A stretch of 64,000 bases of DNA from Lepturacanthus savala (GCA_030544235.1 CM060466.1:1976592-2040591); one strand, 5' to 3'. Counted from the stretch's first letter, positions 13,680 through 26,176 are shown. Notes: generated from the sequence alone by a model not told the origin. Numbers and translations are program-made.

Positions 13680-15834
13680 ATCTTTGCATTAAGACACCCT
13701 GACATTTCATTTAGTCCTGCACGCATAGTTGAGATTCCCTTTTCCCACATCATCATTGCCATGAGCAGCATTCACCACACCACATAACCCTCTGTGGCTA
13801 CATTTCCCTAAGAAAACGCCTGGAACAACCAGAGTGTGTAATCCCATTACACTGTCACGCACTGACAGAATACTTTACATTCGGGGGAAGATGAGTGAAT
13901 GAATAAATACATGTATGCAAAGCAATGCACAGTAGACCAAAATATAATTATAATAAGTTCAGTGCACACTGTGATTATTATCACACTATTTATTTGAAGT
14001 TTACATCAAAAAGTAAAAAAATAAACAACTTTTAAACAACTGACATTCCTCAGATGTGCATTTAATTTTCATCAAGTTCACAGTCTCTAATACTACTGTA
14101 TTCAGAATAAGTCAACAAGACAATAAAAGCATCATTAAAATAAAATTAAATATTGAGATATATTATTAAAGGGCAATGGCATTAAATTAAAGTAGGGGTT
14201 CAAAGTTCACCATCTGGCTTCTCTAGTAGAACAAAGAGTACCTATAGTATTTCCTAATACCTGAAGAAGCTATTTAAATGCACACCTGAGGGTAATTAAA
14301 CACAACAACGAGACATTTTGATGTAAACTTAAAAAAATGTGTCAGTGATTTCTGGAATCTTTATGTTTTGGTCCATCTTTAAAAAGACGGAACACATTGT
14401 CAGTGAGATGACGGAGCTCCTTGGTAAACAAAGGCTAATACTTTAATCTCTACATCTAATTAGCTTGGCTCCTCCTAAAACCACAGACAGGACAGGTCGA
14501 CGTGACAAACACCGCACCGATCACCGCACGTGGCCTTGCCAGCCACAAAAGTGCGTCCTCGAGACTAAAAATAATCGCTGTAACATTAACTATCACTGAC
14601 TTCATTAAATTAGCTGCTGCTCGCTAGCAAACATTAGCCACTCAGTAACAGTAAAGACAGCATGTAAAGAATCATTATCTACTAGCCTGTCGGAATATTT
14701 ACACCATAATTAGCGAAAATGTGAACAACGAGGCTGGAAACTACTTTTTATGTTAAATGTTAGCCGGGTAACTAGCTAAGCTAGGTAAACATTAGCCTCC
14801 AGGCTCTTTACTCTGGAGACTCCCAGTTTCATCCATAAATACGGGCAACGGGCGCCTAACGATTGGCCTTTTCCTTCAAAGTACCAGTCATGAAAAAGCA
14901 GTGTTTATAGGAAAACCAAGATTGTTATCCAAAGCACCGGTGTGCTCGATTTCTTCAATATTGCATATTCTTCTATTAAAAATAGTATTTAATCTCGCGT
15001 GTCCATAAAGATCCTGCTTCTACTGTGGGATTTAAACTGCTCAACAGCGCCCCCACTTCTGGTTCACTGCAGCGCAGGCAAAACCCAGAATTACACATCA
15101 GAACCAGACTATTGAGGGACACGCAAGATGCAACACCCCGTTTTACAGAAAAATACGCAATATTTAAGAAAGCGAACACACCGGTGTCTCGGACAACAAT
15201 AGTGTCTTTCTGGTAAGCATTCGCTTTTTATGATCGGTACATGTAGGAAGACGTAGGGGTGAAATGTTCTGCGCCCGTTCCCCATTTTTAGGCGATGAAA
15301 CCGAGACTCTCCAGAGCCTGGAGAGTCGCATATGAGGACAGGTGAACATATGTTGTTAATATCGGATGAGTTAACGTGTTTCCCGAAATTAACTATACTC
15401 GACCCTTTACGTGAACAACAACGCGGGCAGCTCATTAAGCAGAAGCGGGGGTCCGGTGCTGGAACGGCCGGTGTTTCGGTTTAAACAGGGACCGTGTTAA
15501 CTGGTGACTTCCAGCTGAATGTTGTCGTGGTGACGGCAGCTGTAGTTATCCTACTAAGATACTATTAAATGGTCTTAATTGAATTTGTATTGGATCTGGA
15601 ATGTGTTAGTTCATATTTTTACTTATGTTTGTGAAATCGAGCAACCTCGGACACATTCAGCTGAAAGTCACCAGGTAACACGGTCGCGAGTTGAACCGTA
15701 ACACCGGGTGGACGGTGACTCTACCTGGGGTGAGCGGCTTTCAGCGACTCGATCTGCCGCTGTCTCTGTTGCTGCAGGCTGTTGAGAGGAGGGAGAGGTC
15801 CGGAGCCTTTGGAAAGGGGGAAAAGCCAGTTCAT
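5856..15834 (-). CDS. vps37a: vps37a, ESCRT-I subunit VPS37A, complete coding region in 11 exons
   Basis: VPS37A is a subunit of ESCRT-I (with TSG101, VPS28 and MVB12/UBAP1), which sorts ubiquitinated membrane cargo at endosomes. Coding exons in transcription order: 15725-15834, 12736-12810, 11467-11584, 9744-9847, 8964-9153, 8196-8266, 7945-8072, 7804-7862, 7640-7708, 6369-6512, 5856-5936. All have GT donors and AG acceptors, and all phases agree, giving 382 codons plus TAG (human about 397). It starts MNWLFPLSKGSG, followed by SLQQQRQRQIESL. Residues about 20-135 form the UEV-like region (AEIQKDVEYRIPFTVNN, LLPPQFPQEKPVVSVYPP, MHSDLGKVIQSLLDEFW). Residues 136-199 are a proline-rich linker. 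Residues about 215-370 are the Mod(r) domain (LPQLKQVTNDKEDLV, QLTQMKSAFESKMQRQHELS, ALQARLKVAAH-type helix, DIDEFLTSFMEKRT). The C-terminus is LCHSRRAKEEKLQQ...PTSH. Exon 5 has a tandem NAGNAG acceptor. Confidence 0.96.
6016..6325. mobile_element. hAT-like non-autonomous element in vps37a last intron
   Basis: The left end GAGCTGCAATAATTAATCG and the right end ATCATTAGTTGCCGCCCT are imperfect terminal inverted repeats. Inner sub-terminal phrases such as TTTTGATAATCGATTAATTT are typical of a very common teleost hAT-derived MITE. No transposase frame is present. It lies in the last intron of vps37a. Confidence 0.6.
8530..8925. repeat. possible degenerate dispersed repeat in vps37a intron
   Basis: An intronic stretch with repeated phrases built on 'attgcgaata', 'aaatttgcgaaacg' and 'gattcgcattttc', ending near GGATGGAAACCCAG. 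This looks like an old transposon-derived repeat. Several overlapping short frames occur on both strands, but none has recognisable homology. Low-confidence call from composition and internal similarity only. Confidence 0.3.
9317..9580. mobile_element. palindromic MITE-like element, copy 2
   Basis: Same family as 5626-5816. It starts ACTGCAAAACCTGAACTCTT, contains CCACTGGCAGATAATTTAGC and a long inverted partner GATAACTTATCTGCCCATGG, and ends in CTTTTTCAGT. The centre carries a run of A and a less conserved loop. It is in the vps37a intron between the exons at 8964-9153 and 9744-9847. Confidence 0.7.
13593..13677. repeat. (AT)n microsatellite
   Basis: About 85 bp of nearly pure alternating A and T in the first-intron region of vps37a. 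The open frame across it (poly Tyr-Ile) is an artefact of the repeat. Confidence 0.97.
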
Positions 15835-16200
15835 CCTCCTCTCCTGGCGACGCCGCGGACTGAACTCGGCGACAGAAAGCTAAAGGCCGACTAACCGAAT
15901 GGAAGAGAAAGTGTGAAGGAGCAGATTGGTGTCGTTAGCCGCCGTTAGCAGGCTGACTCGGGTAGTTGTCCACACGCGGCTTTACTCTGTCGTTACAGAG
16001 TCAAGAAGACATTTTCTCACGTGTCGGATAGAAGGTCGATTCCGCTTTATCTCCACGAACCTGTGTGGAATTGTACCGCTGACAATAATGTCATAAAAGC
16101 GAGAGGTAATTAAAGCTAATACCCGCGTATAAAGCAGCAGCAGCTTGGGCAACTTATTTACGTATTACGTCACAGGGCAAATACACGTACGACGCAACTT
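15690..16200 (-). promoter_or_regulatory. CpG-rich vps37a promoter and 5' UTR area
   Basis: Sequence around and upstream of the vps37a start codon at 15834 is much richer in CpG than the flanking DNA (for example GGCGACGCCGCGGACTG near 15846 and GTCGTTAGCCGCCGTTAGC near 15931). There is no obvious TATA box, as expected for a housekeeping CpG-type promoter. In mammals this promoter is shared head to head with CNOT7 (established knowledge). No cnot7 coding exon is recognisable on the plus strand here. Confidence 0.6.
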
Positions 16201-17309
16201 CCGGTTTAGTTTTTTTAGGGTAAACAATTCCTTAAGGGTACAGGATAATTTAATTATTTTGGGTAAATATTCTTACGTAAATGCCGTTTTCTGTAAAATA
16301 ACCACATTTGCAGCATATTTTAAAGAAAGAGAACTATATAAAATATATGAAATGTAACACACTAACACTAAAATTCTCGACGGTATCGTTAGTTTATTTT
16401 TATTTCGTTTTAATCCTATATTTAAATCCTTATACATGCCATACTCAGCAAAATGAAATTCTTTGCAGCACATTTTAATGAAATATTGTATAAAATATGT
16501 ATAACATTTTTGCTTGCTTCTTTAAGAATATCTATGTATTTTAATACCTGATTGTGTTATCTTTATTTTATATTCGAATTACTATTGCTCAATCAATTTT
16601 GGTGAAAAATATATGCACATTTAAAGTGGAAAAGATCAGTCAGTTCATAAACAGTCATTTGACAGAAAAAAATAATAAAGAAAATGCTTATAAAATACAT
16701 CTATAATTGCTCAGCATAAATTTTGCTTTCTTCTTTCCTTCTTAATTTTAAAAACATACATTGTACTTCAAAATGCTTGCACCTTAATCAAGTAGATTGA
16801 ACGTTTAAGTTTAAGAAATGAATAACACTGAGAATAATTGCAGATAACATGTAGTAGGATAATATTCAACCCCATCCTCAACCTGTGAAACACCATTACA
16901 CAACCAAAAGGAAGAGAGCTAAATGTGTAGTGAACCGCAGCTGAGTGACTCAACGCTTCTTTCAGAAAGAGATGGATGATTGAACATTTTTGCCACCATC
17001 TCAGCATCCAGAGCTGAGTAAAAGAAAAACAAACACCAGTCAATATACGTCAATCAAGCACAGCTGGTGCAAAAGCAGACTGATAACACGTGTGGGTGTT
17101 TCAATGACTAAGAGGGAAATTTTAAACAGTTACACTTGTTCACAGCAAAGATCTTTACACATCACAGCAGGAAAAGCACAGGTGAAAATAATCAAATCAA
17201 TGATGGCTGAGTTACATGTATCTGCTTTGATACCAGGGTCTTGGTATTGTGCATAATGGGAGAACTGAGCCTTCATTAATGGTATTAGTAACACCTGTGT
17301 GTTTCATCT
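16200..17309. other. AT-rich spacer between vps37a and the U3 array
   Basis: No gene, domain or strong repeat was recognised. Short frames on both strands are uninformative. Similarity to internal spacer of the array begins at about 17310 (compare 'ggatgcatcact' onward with the same phrase near 25880). Confidence 0.5.
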
Positions 17310-17648
17310 ATCAACCTCTATATTTATTGGATGCATCACTCAAGTTTGAGGTCACTTTTGTTATTTAATTATGTCAACAAAATAGGCTAAATATTCATCT
17401 TAATCTTTTACCAATGACAATTAGTATTCTTGTTTGTTGAATACGTGGAAGATAATATAAAAATATGATTCTTTTTTGTGTCTGACAGAGCATAGAATTA
17501 AAACCAATTCAAACAACCCATAGTCTTTCCTGGAAAATGTTTCAGGCAAAGTGCTGAGAACAGAAATCAGAAAAAAAGCAAAGACAAAAACACATCTACC
17601 AAAAACCACACAATAACAAAACACTTGATTTTCACAGTATTACTAGAA

Positions 17649-17864
17649 ACCACTCTGATCATATTCTCTTCCTCTAAACTCCATGAAGAAGTAAAGAACA
17701 ATCATCAATGACAGAGAACATATGAACTGAATCATTATTCTCCATCAGCTTCATGTTCAGAAGAGAATATCACAACTCATCATCATGGTTAGTGAGACCA
17801 AACACTTTAGAAACACATTTCTCAAGTCAGAAACTATAGAAATGATCCCTGAAAGTATAGTCTT
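17649..17864 (-). ncRNA. U3 small nucleolar RNA, copy 1 (array class)
   Basis: The minus strand begins AAGACTATACTTTCAGGGAT and continues CATTTCTATAGTTT, the near-invariant U3 5' domain that pairs with pre-rRNA. It is followed by a C'-type TGATGATGA, a box B-like GAACATGAAGC, box C TTGATGATTGTTC and the 3' end GATCAGAGTGGT. The length of 216 nt matches vertebrate U3 (human about 217). PSE-like TCTCACTCAGGGTT (read on the plus strand) lies just upstream, G-type flank. The terminal helix (ATATTCTCTTC with GAAGAGAATAT) is intact. Would guide early 18S rRNA processing in the nucleolus. Confidence 0.9.
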
Positions 17865-18557
17865 AGTTTGACTGGGAGTGAAAACTGAATCTGATTCACA
17901 GCAAAGTGATTCTCACTCAGGGTTGATGTGTCTTGTCCAGTTATTCATGTTTAAATGATGCAGCATAACACAGTAGAAAGTAGAACATTTCCTCTATGTA
18001 AATACTGAAAGTGCTCTGGGTGCTACTGCCAGAGTATTTACATTATGATGAGCTTCTACAAGTGTGTATTTGTAGGTCAGTGTTTAAACATGTTAATGAC
18101 CACCAGGTGTTTGTTAATAAACCTTAATGAGGTGTAATCTGAGCCTCAAACGTTACCATGGCAACCTGAGCTGGTTGCCCATGACGACAGGTAGAGGCAA
18201 ACAGAACAGTGATAAAAACAGCATTTTTTAGTGTCTGCACTGGTCTCCTATTTGAGCTTCGACTGATATAACAGTTGCTCCTATCAGAAAATAAAATAGA
18301 GCATCATCACTGTAAGGACTCCACTAACATTTTGATGTGATTTAATATTTCTATAGTAAATATTTTGGAGACACTGGAAAGTTTAACACAGAGTTCTGTT
18401 CTGTTCAATCAAATCCACTTTAACCAAACCATAGTCTTTCCTGGAAAATGTTGTAGACAGAGTGCTGAGATCACAGATTAGAAAAAAAACACACCAAATA
18501 GTATCTAAAGAAATCCACATAGGATCAAATCACTTGATTTTCACAGTATTACTAGAA

Positions 18558-18773
18558 ACCACTCTGATCATAGTTTCTTCCTTGGAACTCCATGAGGAAG
18601 TAAAGAACAATCATCAATGACAGAGAACATATGAACTGAATCATTATTCTCCATCAGCTTCATGTTCAGAAGAGAATATCACAACTCATCATCATGGTTA
18701 GTGAGACCAAACACTTTAGAAACACATTTCTCAAGTCAGAAACTATAGAAATGATCCCTGAAAGTATAGTCTT
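18558..18773 (-). ncRNA. U3 snoRNA, copy 2 (array class, disturbed 3' helix)
   Basis: 216 nt with U3 5' domain, C', B and C boxes as in copy 1 and a G-type flank. The 3' strand of the terminal helix differs (plus strand 'catagtttcttccttgg' instead of 'catattctcttcctcta'), leaving two mispaired positions. This copy is a candidate pseudogene despite full length. Confidence 0.82.
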
Positions 18774-19431
18774 AGTTTGACTGGGAGTGAAAACTGAATC
18801 TGATTCACAGCAAAGTGATTCTCACTCAGGGTTGATGTGTCTTGTCCAGTTATTCATGTTTAAATGATGCAGCATAACACAGTAGAAAGTAGAACATTTC
18901 CTCTATGTAAATACTGAAAGTGCTCTGGGTGCTACTGCCAGAGTATTTACATTATGATGAGCTGCATTCTGTCTGATTCATTACATGTAATGTTAACGAG
19001 TGCCAGGTGTTTATAAACTTTAACGAGCTGTGGCCTGAACCTCTAATGTTGCCAATGACGACAGGTAGAGGCAGATAGAACAGTGATGAAAAACAGCATT
19101 TTTTAGTGTCTGCACTGGTCTCCTATTTGAGTTTCGACTGATAAAACAGTAGCTCCTATCAGAAAATAAAATAGAGCATCATCACTGTAAGGACTCCACT
19201 AACATTTTGATGTGATTTAATATTTCTACAGTAAATATTTTGGAAACAGTGGCAAGTTTAAAACAGTTGTGTTCTGTTCAACCAAAACCACTTTAACCAC
19301 CCCACAGTCTTGCCTGGGAAATGTTTTAGCCAAAGCGCTGAGATGACAGGTCAAAAAAAAAAAACAACCCAAAAAGTATCTCTAAAATTCCACATGAAAA
19401 CAAACGATTTGATCCTCACAGTATTACTATA

Positions 19432-19647
19432 ACCACTCTGATCATATTCTCTTCCTCTAAACTCCACAAGGAAGTAAAGAACAATCATCAATGACAGAGA
19501 ACATATGAACTGAATCATTATTCTCCATCAGCTTCATGTTCAGAAAAGAACATCACAACTCATCATCATGGTTAGTGAGACCAAACACTTTAGAAACACA
19601 TTTCTCAAGTCAGAAACTATAGAAATGATCCCTGAAAGTATAGTCTT
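19432..19647 (-). ncRNA. U3 snoRNA, copy 3 (array class)
   Basis: 216 nt, intact 5' domain, PSE-like block, G-type flank. The 5' strand of the terminal helix reads GATGTTCTTTTC rather than GATATTCTCTTC; both changes are still paired through G-U wobbles. Confidence 0.87.
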
Positions 19648-20564
19648 AGTTTGACTGGGAGTGAAAACTGAATCTGATTCACAGCAAAGTGATTCTCACT
19701 CAGGGTTGATGTGTCTTGTCCAGTTATTTATGTTTAAATGATGCAGCATAACACAGTAGAAAGTAGAACATTTCCTCTGGAGAAATACTGAAATGGCTTT
19801 GCGTGCTACTGTCAGACTCTTCACATAATAAGGAGCTTCTACAGACATTTCTAACAAATAATACTAGTCAATTTTTATATTATATACAACAATCATTTCA
19901 AGTATTTATTCAGCAACTTATGTCCTTCAACAGGTTTACTACACACTTTTGATATTTCAAAATTCTATGCCAGTCCATTCATGCTTGTTTCCACTGAGAT
20001 GTGTGTGTGTATGTGTGTGTTTCTGTGTAAGATGTCAAACATTATGATGATCTTCATACTGTCAGTCTGATTCATCACGTGTATTTGTAGGCCAGTGTTG
20101 AAACATGTTAACGAGTGACAGGTGTTTGTTAATAAACCTTAACGAGCTGTGGCCTGAGCCTCGAATGTTACCATGGCGACTTGAGCTGGTTGCCCATGAC
20201 GACAGGTAGAGGCAGACAGAACAGTGATGAAAAACAGCATTTTTTAGTGTCTGCACTGGTCTCCTATTTGAGCTTTGACTGATAAAACAGTAGCTCCTAT
20301 CAGAAAATATAATAGAGCATCATCACTGTAAGGACTCCACTAACATTTTGATGTGATTTAATATTTCTACAGTAAATATTTTGGAAACACTGGCAAGTTT
20401 AAAAAAGAGTTCTGTTAAACCAAAACCACTTTAACCAAAACAGTCTTTCCTGGGAAATGTTGTAGCCAAAGTGCTGAAATCACAGATTGGAAAGAAATAC
20501 ACCCAGTACAATCTACAGAAACCCAAATAAGATCAAATGACTTGATTTTCACAACATTACTATA

Positions 20565-20780
20565 ACCACTCTGATCATATTCTCTTCCTCTAAACTCCAC
20601 AAGGAAGTAAAGAACAATCATCAATGACAGAGAACATATGAACTGAATCATTATTCTCCATCAGCTTCATGTTCAGAAAAGAACATCACAACTCATCATC
20701 ATGGTTAGTGAGACCAGACACTTTAGAAACACATTTCTCAAGTCAGAAACTATAGAAATGATCCCTGAAAGTATAGTCTT
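20565..20780 (-). ncRNA. U3 snoRNA, copy 4 (array class)
   Basis: 216 nt, intact 5' domain and boxes, T-type flank. Shares the wobble-paired helix variant of copy 3 and has one private change near box C' (plus strand 'gagaccagacac'). Confidence 0.87.
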
Positions 20781-21291
20781 AGTTTGACTGGGAGTGAAAA
20801 CTGAATCTGATTCACAGCAAAGTGATTCTCACTCAGGGTTTATTATCTGTCATCAACAAACTCCTCCAGTTGCTGCATCTCCTCCAGTCATATCTGTTTC
20901 TATAAATGACAGAACATAACACAACCAATCAATGCAGCCTTTTTAACAGCAGCCATATTAACATGAAACATTAGGTAAACACAGGTGTTACCAATGATAC
21001 TAATTCAGGTTCTATTCAGGTCAAACAGAGTCAGGTGCTGCTATTCTACATGTTGACTCACTGTTAAGTATCTGCTTCATTAAATGGAAACTTAATTATT
21101 ATCATTAACACCTGTGTTTTTCATCATTTCCTGTCAATATGGCTGCCACGAAGAAACTCTATGACAGCACAGCTGTGATAAAGAAATACAAAGATAAAGA
21201 CTGATGTAAAAGTAAAGTTAATATACAAAAAGGAGAAACAAATCATAATTCCCCTGACCTTATACTTAATATTCTTTACAGTTTCTTGATA

Positions 21292-21345
21292 ACCACTATG
21301 ATCATATTTCCTCCATAAGGAAGTAAAGAACAATCATCAATGACA
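21292..21345 (-). pseudogene. U3 snoRNA 3'-end fragment 1
   Basis: Only the last ~54 nt of U3 (box C to the 3' end) remain, with a shortened terminal hairpin ('tttcctccataaggaag') and box D region altered to CATAGTGGT. It sits 135 bp downstream of the 3' end of copy 5. Similar fragments recur four more times in the array. Confidence 0.8.
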
Positions 21346-21479
21346 CAAGTCAAGTGACAGGTTTAGGTTTTGTGCCTTATAATATTTAACATTTTACATG
21401 CAGCAGAGAATAAACGCTGTACTGAAAAAACACCACTAACTTAGGTAAACAAGATTAATATTAATACAGATACCTAGAA

Positions 21480-21695
21480 ACCACTCTGATCATATTCTCT
21501 TCCTCTAAACTCCTCATGGAAGTAAAGAACAATCATCAATGACAGAGAACATATGAATTGAATCATTATTCTCCATCAGCTTCATGCTCAGAAGAGAATA
21601 TCACAACTCATCATCATGGTTAGTGGGACCAAACACTTTTGAAACACATTTCTCAAGTCAGAAACTATAGAAATGATCCCTGAAAGTATAGTCTT
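21480..21695 (-). ncRNA. U3 snoRNA, copy 5 (array class)
   Basis: 216 nt with intact 5' domain, boxes and G-type flank. Private differences include plus-strand 'ctcctcatggaag' in the 3' hairpin and 'gtgggaccaaacactttt'. Its 3' flank (CTAGGTATCTGTATTAATAT) differs from that of most copies and leads into fragment 1. Confidence 0.86.
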
Positions 21696-22374
21696 AGTTT
21701 GACTGGGAGTGAAAACTGAATCTGATTCACAGCAAAGTGATTCTCACTCAGGGTTGATGTGTCTTGTCCAGTTATTCATGTTTAAATGATGCAGCATAAC
21801 ACAGTAGAAAGTAGAACATTTCCTCTATGTAAATACTGAAAGTGCTCTGGGTGCTACTGCCAGAGTATTTACATTATGATGAGCTTCTACAAGTGTGTAT
21901 TTGTAGTTCAGTGTTTAAACATGTTAATGACCACCAGGTGTTTGTTAATAAACCTTAATGAGGTGTAATCTGAGCCTCAAACGTTACCATGGCAACCTGA
22001 GCTGGTTGCCCATGACGACAGGTAGAGGCAAACAGAACAGTGATAAAAACAGCATTTTTTAGTGTCTGCACTGGTCTCCTATTTGAGCTTTGACTGATAA
22101 AACAGTAGCTCCAATCAGAAAATAAAATATAGCATCATCACTGTAAGGACTCCACTAACATTTTGATGTGATTTAATTATTTTGGAGACACTGGCAAGTT
22201 TAAAACAGAGTTCTGTTCTGTTAAATCAAAACCACTTTAACCAAACCACAGTCTTTCCTGGGAAATGTTTGAGCCAAAGTTTTGAGACCACAGAACAGGA
22301 AAAAAATACACCAAAAAGGATCTACAGGAATCCACATGCAAACAAATGACTTGATTTTTACAGTATTACTAGAA

Positions 22375-22590
22375 ACCACTCTGATCATATTCTCTTCCTC
22401 TAAACTCCACAAGGAAGTAAAGAACAATCATCAATGACAGAGAACATATGAACTGAATCATTATTCTCCATCAGCTTCATGTTCTGAAGAGAATATCACA
22501 ACTCATCATCATGGTTAGTGAGACCAAACACTTTAGAAACACATTTCTCAAGTCAGAAACTATAGAAATGATCCCTGAAAGTATAGTCTT
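22375..22590 (-). ncRNA. U3 snoRNA, copy 6 (array class)
   Basis: 216 nt, T-type flank, all boxes present. One change beside box B (plus strand 'catgttctgaagag'), shared with copy 22. Confidence 0.88.
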
Positions 22591-23101
22591 AGTTTGACTG
22601 GGAGTGAAAACTGAATCTGATTCACAGCAAAGTGATTCTCACTCAGGGTTTATTATCTGTCATCAACCAACTCCTCCAGTTGCTGAATCTCCTCCAGTCA
22701 TATCTGTTTCTATAAATGACAGAACATAACACAACCAATCAATGCAGCCTTTTTAACAGCAGCCATATTAACATGAAACATTAGGTAAACACAGGTGTTA
22801 CCAATGATACTAATTCAGGTTCTATTCAGGTCAAACAGAGTCAGGTGCTGCTATTCTACATGTTGACTCACTGTTAAGTATCTGCTTCAATAAATGGAAA
22901 CTTAATTATTATCATTAACACCTGTGTTTTTCATCATTTCCTGTCAATATGGCTGCCACGAAGAAACTCTATGACAGCACAGCTGTGATAACGAAATGCA
23001 AAGATAAAGACTGATGTAAAAGTAAAGTTAATATACAAAAAGGAGAAACAAATCATAATTGCCCTGACCTTATACTTAATATTCTTTACATTTTCTTGAA
23101 A

Positions 23102-23155
23102 ACCACTATGATCATATTTCCTCCATAAGGAAGTAAAGAACAATCATCAATGACA
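23102..23155 (-). pseudogene. U3 snoRNA 3'-end fragment 2
   Basis: Same 3'-end fragment as at 21292, downstream of copy 7 at the same spacing. It belongs to a block of about 1.81 kb duplicated from the 21.3-23.1 kb segment. Confidence 0.8.
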
Positions 23156-23289
23156 CAAGTCAAGTGACAGGTTTAGGTTTTGTGCCTTATAATATTTAAC
23201 ATTTTACATGCAGCAGAGAATAAATGCTGTACTAAAAGAACAACAGTAACTTAGGTAAACAAGATTAATATTAATACAGATACCTAGAA

Positions 23290-23505
23290 ACCACTCTGAT
23301 CATATTCTCTTCCTCTAAACTCCACAAGGAAGTAAAGAACAATCATCAATGACAGAGAACATATGAACTGAATCATTATTCTCCATCAGCTTCATGCTCA
23401 GAAGAGAATATCACAACTCATCATCATGGTTAGTGAGACCAAACACTTTAGAAACACATTTCTCAAGTTAGAAACTATAGAAATGATCCCTGAAAGTATA
23501 GTCTT
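23290..23505 (-). ncRNA. U3 snoRNA, copy 7 (array class)
   Basis: 216 nt, G-type flank, boxes intact. One change in the 5'-domain hinge (plus strand 'caagttagaaac', shared with copies 12, 16, 23 and 24). Confidence 0.88.
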
Positions 23506-24191
23506 AGTTTGACTGGGAGTGAAAACTGAATCTGATTCACAGCAAAGTGATTCTCACTCAGGGTTGATGTGTCTTGTCCAGTTATTCATGTTTAAATGAT
23601 GCAGCATAACACAGTAGAAAGTAGAACATTTCCTCTATGTAAATACTGAAAGTGCTCTGGGTGCTACTGTCAGAGTATTTACATTATGATGCGCTTATAC
23701 AAGTGTATATTTCTAGGTCAGTGTTTAAACATGTTAATAACCACCAGGTGTTTGTTAATAAACCTTAAGGAGGTGTAATCTGAGCCTCAAACGTTACCAT
23801 GGCAACCCGAGCTGGTTGCCCATGACGACAGGTAGAGGCAGACTGAATAGTGAGGAAAAGCAGCATTTTTTAGTGTCTGCACTGGTCTCCTATTTGTGAA
23901 TAGACTGATAAAACAGTAGCTCCTATCAGAAAATATAATAGAGCATCATCACTGTAAGGCCTCCACTAACATTTTGATGTGATTTAATAGTTCTACAGTA
24001 AATATTTTGGAAACACTGGCAAGTTTAAAAAAAGAGTTCTGTTAAACCAAAACCACTTTAACCAAAACAGTCTTTCCTGGGAAATGTTGTAGCCAAAGTG
24101 CTGAAATCACAGATTGGAAAGATATACACCGAGTACAATTTACAGAAACCCAAATAAGATCAAATGACTTGATTTTCACAACATTACTATA

Positions 24192-24407
24192 ACCACTCTG
24201 ATCATATTCTCTTCCTCTAAACTCCACAAGGAAGTAAAGAACAATCATCAATGACAGAGAACATATGAACTGAATCATTATTCTCCATCAGCTTCATGTT
24301 CAGAAAAGAACATCACAACTCATCATCATGGTTAGTGAGACCAAACACTTTAGAAACACATTTCTCAAGTCAGAAACTATAGAAATGATCCCTGAAAGTA
24401 TAGTCTT
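24192..24407 (-). ncRNA. U3 snoRNA, copy 8 (array class)
   Basis: 216 nt, G-type flank, boxes intact. Carries the same wobble-paired helix variant ('cagaaaagaacatc' on the plus strand) as copies 3 and 4. Confidence 0.88.
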
Positions 24408-25327
24408 AGTTTGACTGGGAGTGAAAACTGAATCTGATTCACAGCAAAGTGATTCTCACTCAGGGTTGATGTGTCTTGTCCAGTTATTTATGTTTAATTG
24501 ATGCAGCATAACACAGTAGAAAGTAGAACATTTCCTCTGGAGAAATACTGAAATGGCTTTGGGTGCTACTGCCAGACTCTTCACATAATAAGGAGCTTCT
24601 ACAGACATTTCTAACAAATAATACTAGTCAATTTTTATATTATATACAACAATCATTTCAAGTATTTATTCAGCAACTTATGTCCTTCAACAGGTTTACT
24701 ACTCACTTTTGATATTTCAAAATTCTATGCCAGTCCATTCATGCTTGTTTCCACTGAGATGTGTGTGTGTATGTGTGTGTTTCTGTGTAAGATGTCAAAC
24801 ATTATGATGATCTTCATACTGTCAGTCTGATTCATCACGTGTATTTGTAGGCCAGTGTTTAAACATGTTAACGAGTGACAGGTGTTTGTTAATAAACCTT
24901 AACGAGCTGTGGCCTGAGCCTCGAATGTTACCATGGCGACTTGAGCTGGTTGCCCATGACGACAGGTAGAGGCAGACAGAACAGTGAGGAAAAGCAGCAT
25001 TTTTTAGTGTCTGCACTGGTCTCCCATTTGAGCTTTGACTGATAAAACAGTAGCTCCTATCAGAAAATAAAATATAGCATCATCACTGTAAGGACTCCAC
25101 TAACATTTTGATGTGATTTAATATTTCTACAGTAAATATTTCGGAGACGTTGGCAAGTTTAAAACAGAGTTCTGTTCAATCAAAACCACATTAACCAAAC
25201 CATAGCCTTTCTTGGGAAATGTTTGAGCCAAAGTGCTGAGATCACAGAACAGGAAAAACATACAACAAATATGATCTACAGAAATCCACATGCAAACGAA
25301 TGACTTGATTTTCACAGTATCACTATA

Positions 25328-25543
25328 ACCACTCTGATCATATTCTCTTCCTCTAAACTCCACCAGGAAGTACAGAACAATCATCAATGACAAAGAACAT
25401 ATGAACTTATCCATCATTCTCCATCAGCGTCATGTTCAGAAGAGAATATCACAACTCATCATCATGGTTAGTGAGACCAAACACTTTAGAAACACATTTC
25501 TCAAGTCAGAAACTATAGAAATGATCCCTGAAAGTATAGTCTT
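25328..25543 (-). ncRNA. U3 snoRNA, copy 9 (array class, altered box B)
   Basis: 216 nt, T-type flank. Several private changes: box B-like region reads GAACATGACGC, loop 'gaacttatccatcattc' on the plus strand, and 'gtacagaac' in the 3' hairpin. The 5' domain is intact. Possibly decaying. Confidence 0.83.
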
Positions 25544-26176
25544 AGTTTGACTGGGAGTGAAAACTGAATCTGATTCACAGCAAAGTGATTCTCACTCAGG
25601 GTTTATTATCTGTCATCAACCAACTCATCCAGTTGCTGCATCTCCTCCAGTCATATCTGTTTCTATAAATGACAGAAGATAACACAACCAATCAATGCAG
25701 CCTCTGACAGCTCAGCTGTGATACTGAGATAAAGAGATGAACAAAACACCTGGAAACTATGTGGTATACAGAATCAGAAATTTGATATCTTCTCTGGGGC
25801 AGATATAAACTGAACTGCCCGACTAAACTAGAACAGATGCAACTCAAGTTGTCTTTCATTATTATTTCCACAGATTTTGGATGCATCACTTAAGTTTGAG
25901 GTGTTTCTTTGTTACTTCAACAAAAGACAGAACTTCAAAGATTAAATATTTATCATAATGTTTTTTCCAATGACAATTAGTATTCTCATTTGTTGAACGC
26001 ATAGAAGATAATATCAAAAACATGACTGTCTTTTTGTGTCTGACAGATGGTACAACTGAAACAACTTTAACCAACACAACCTCTCCGGGAAAACGTTCTA
26101 GTTAAAGTACTGCAATCACAAACTAAAAAAAGAAAACACATTTACAAAAAGACACTCTTTAGACAGTATTACTATA

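Noticed and set aside
13580..13771. 63-codon frame with a long Tyr-Ile repeat
   Set aside because: Created by the (AT)n microsatellite.
15025..15435. Overlapping frames on both strands upstream in the vps37a first intron
   Set aside because: No splice support or recognisable domains; open in several frames because the region is GC-richer with few stops.
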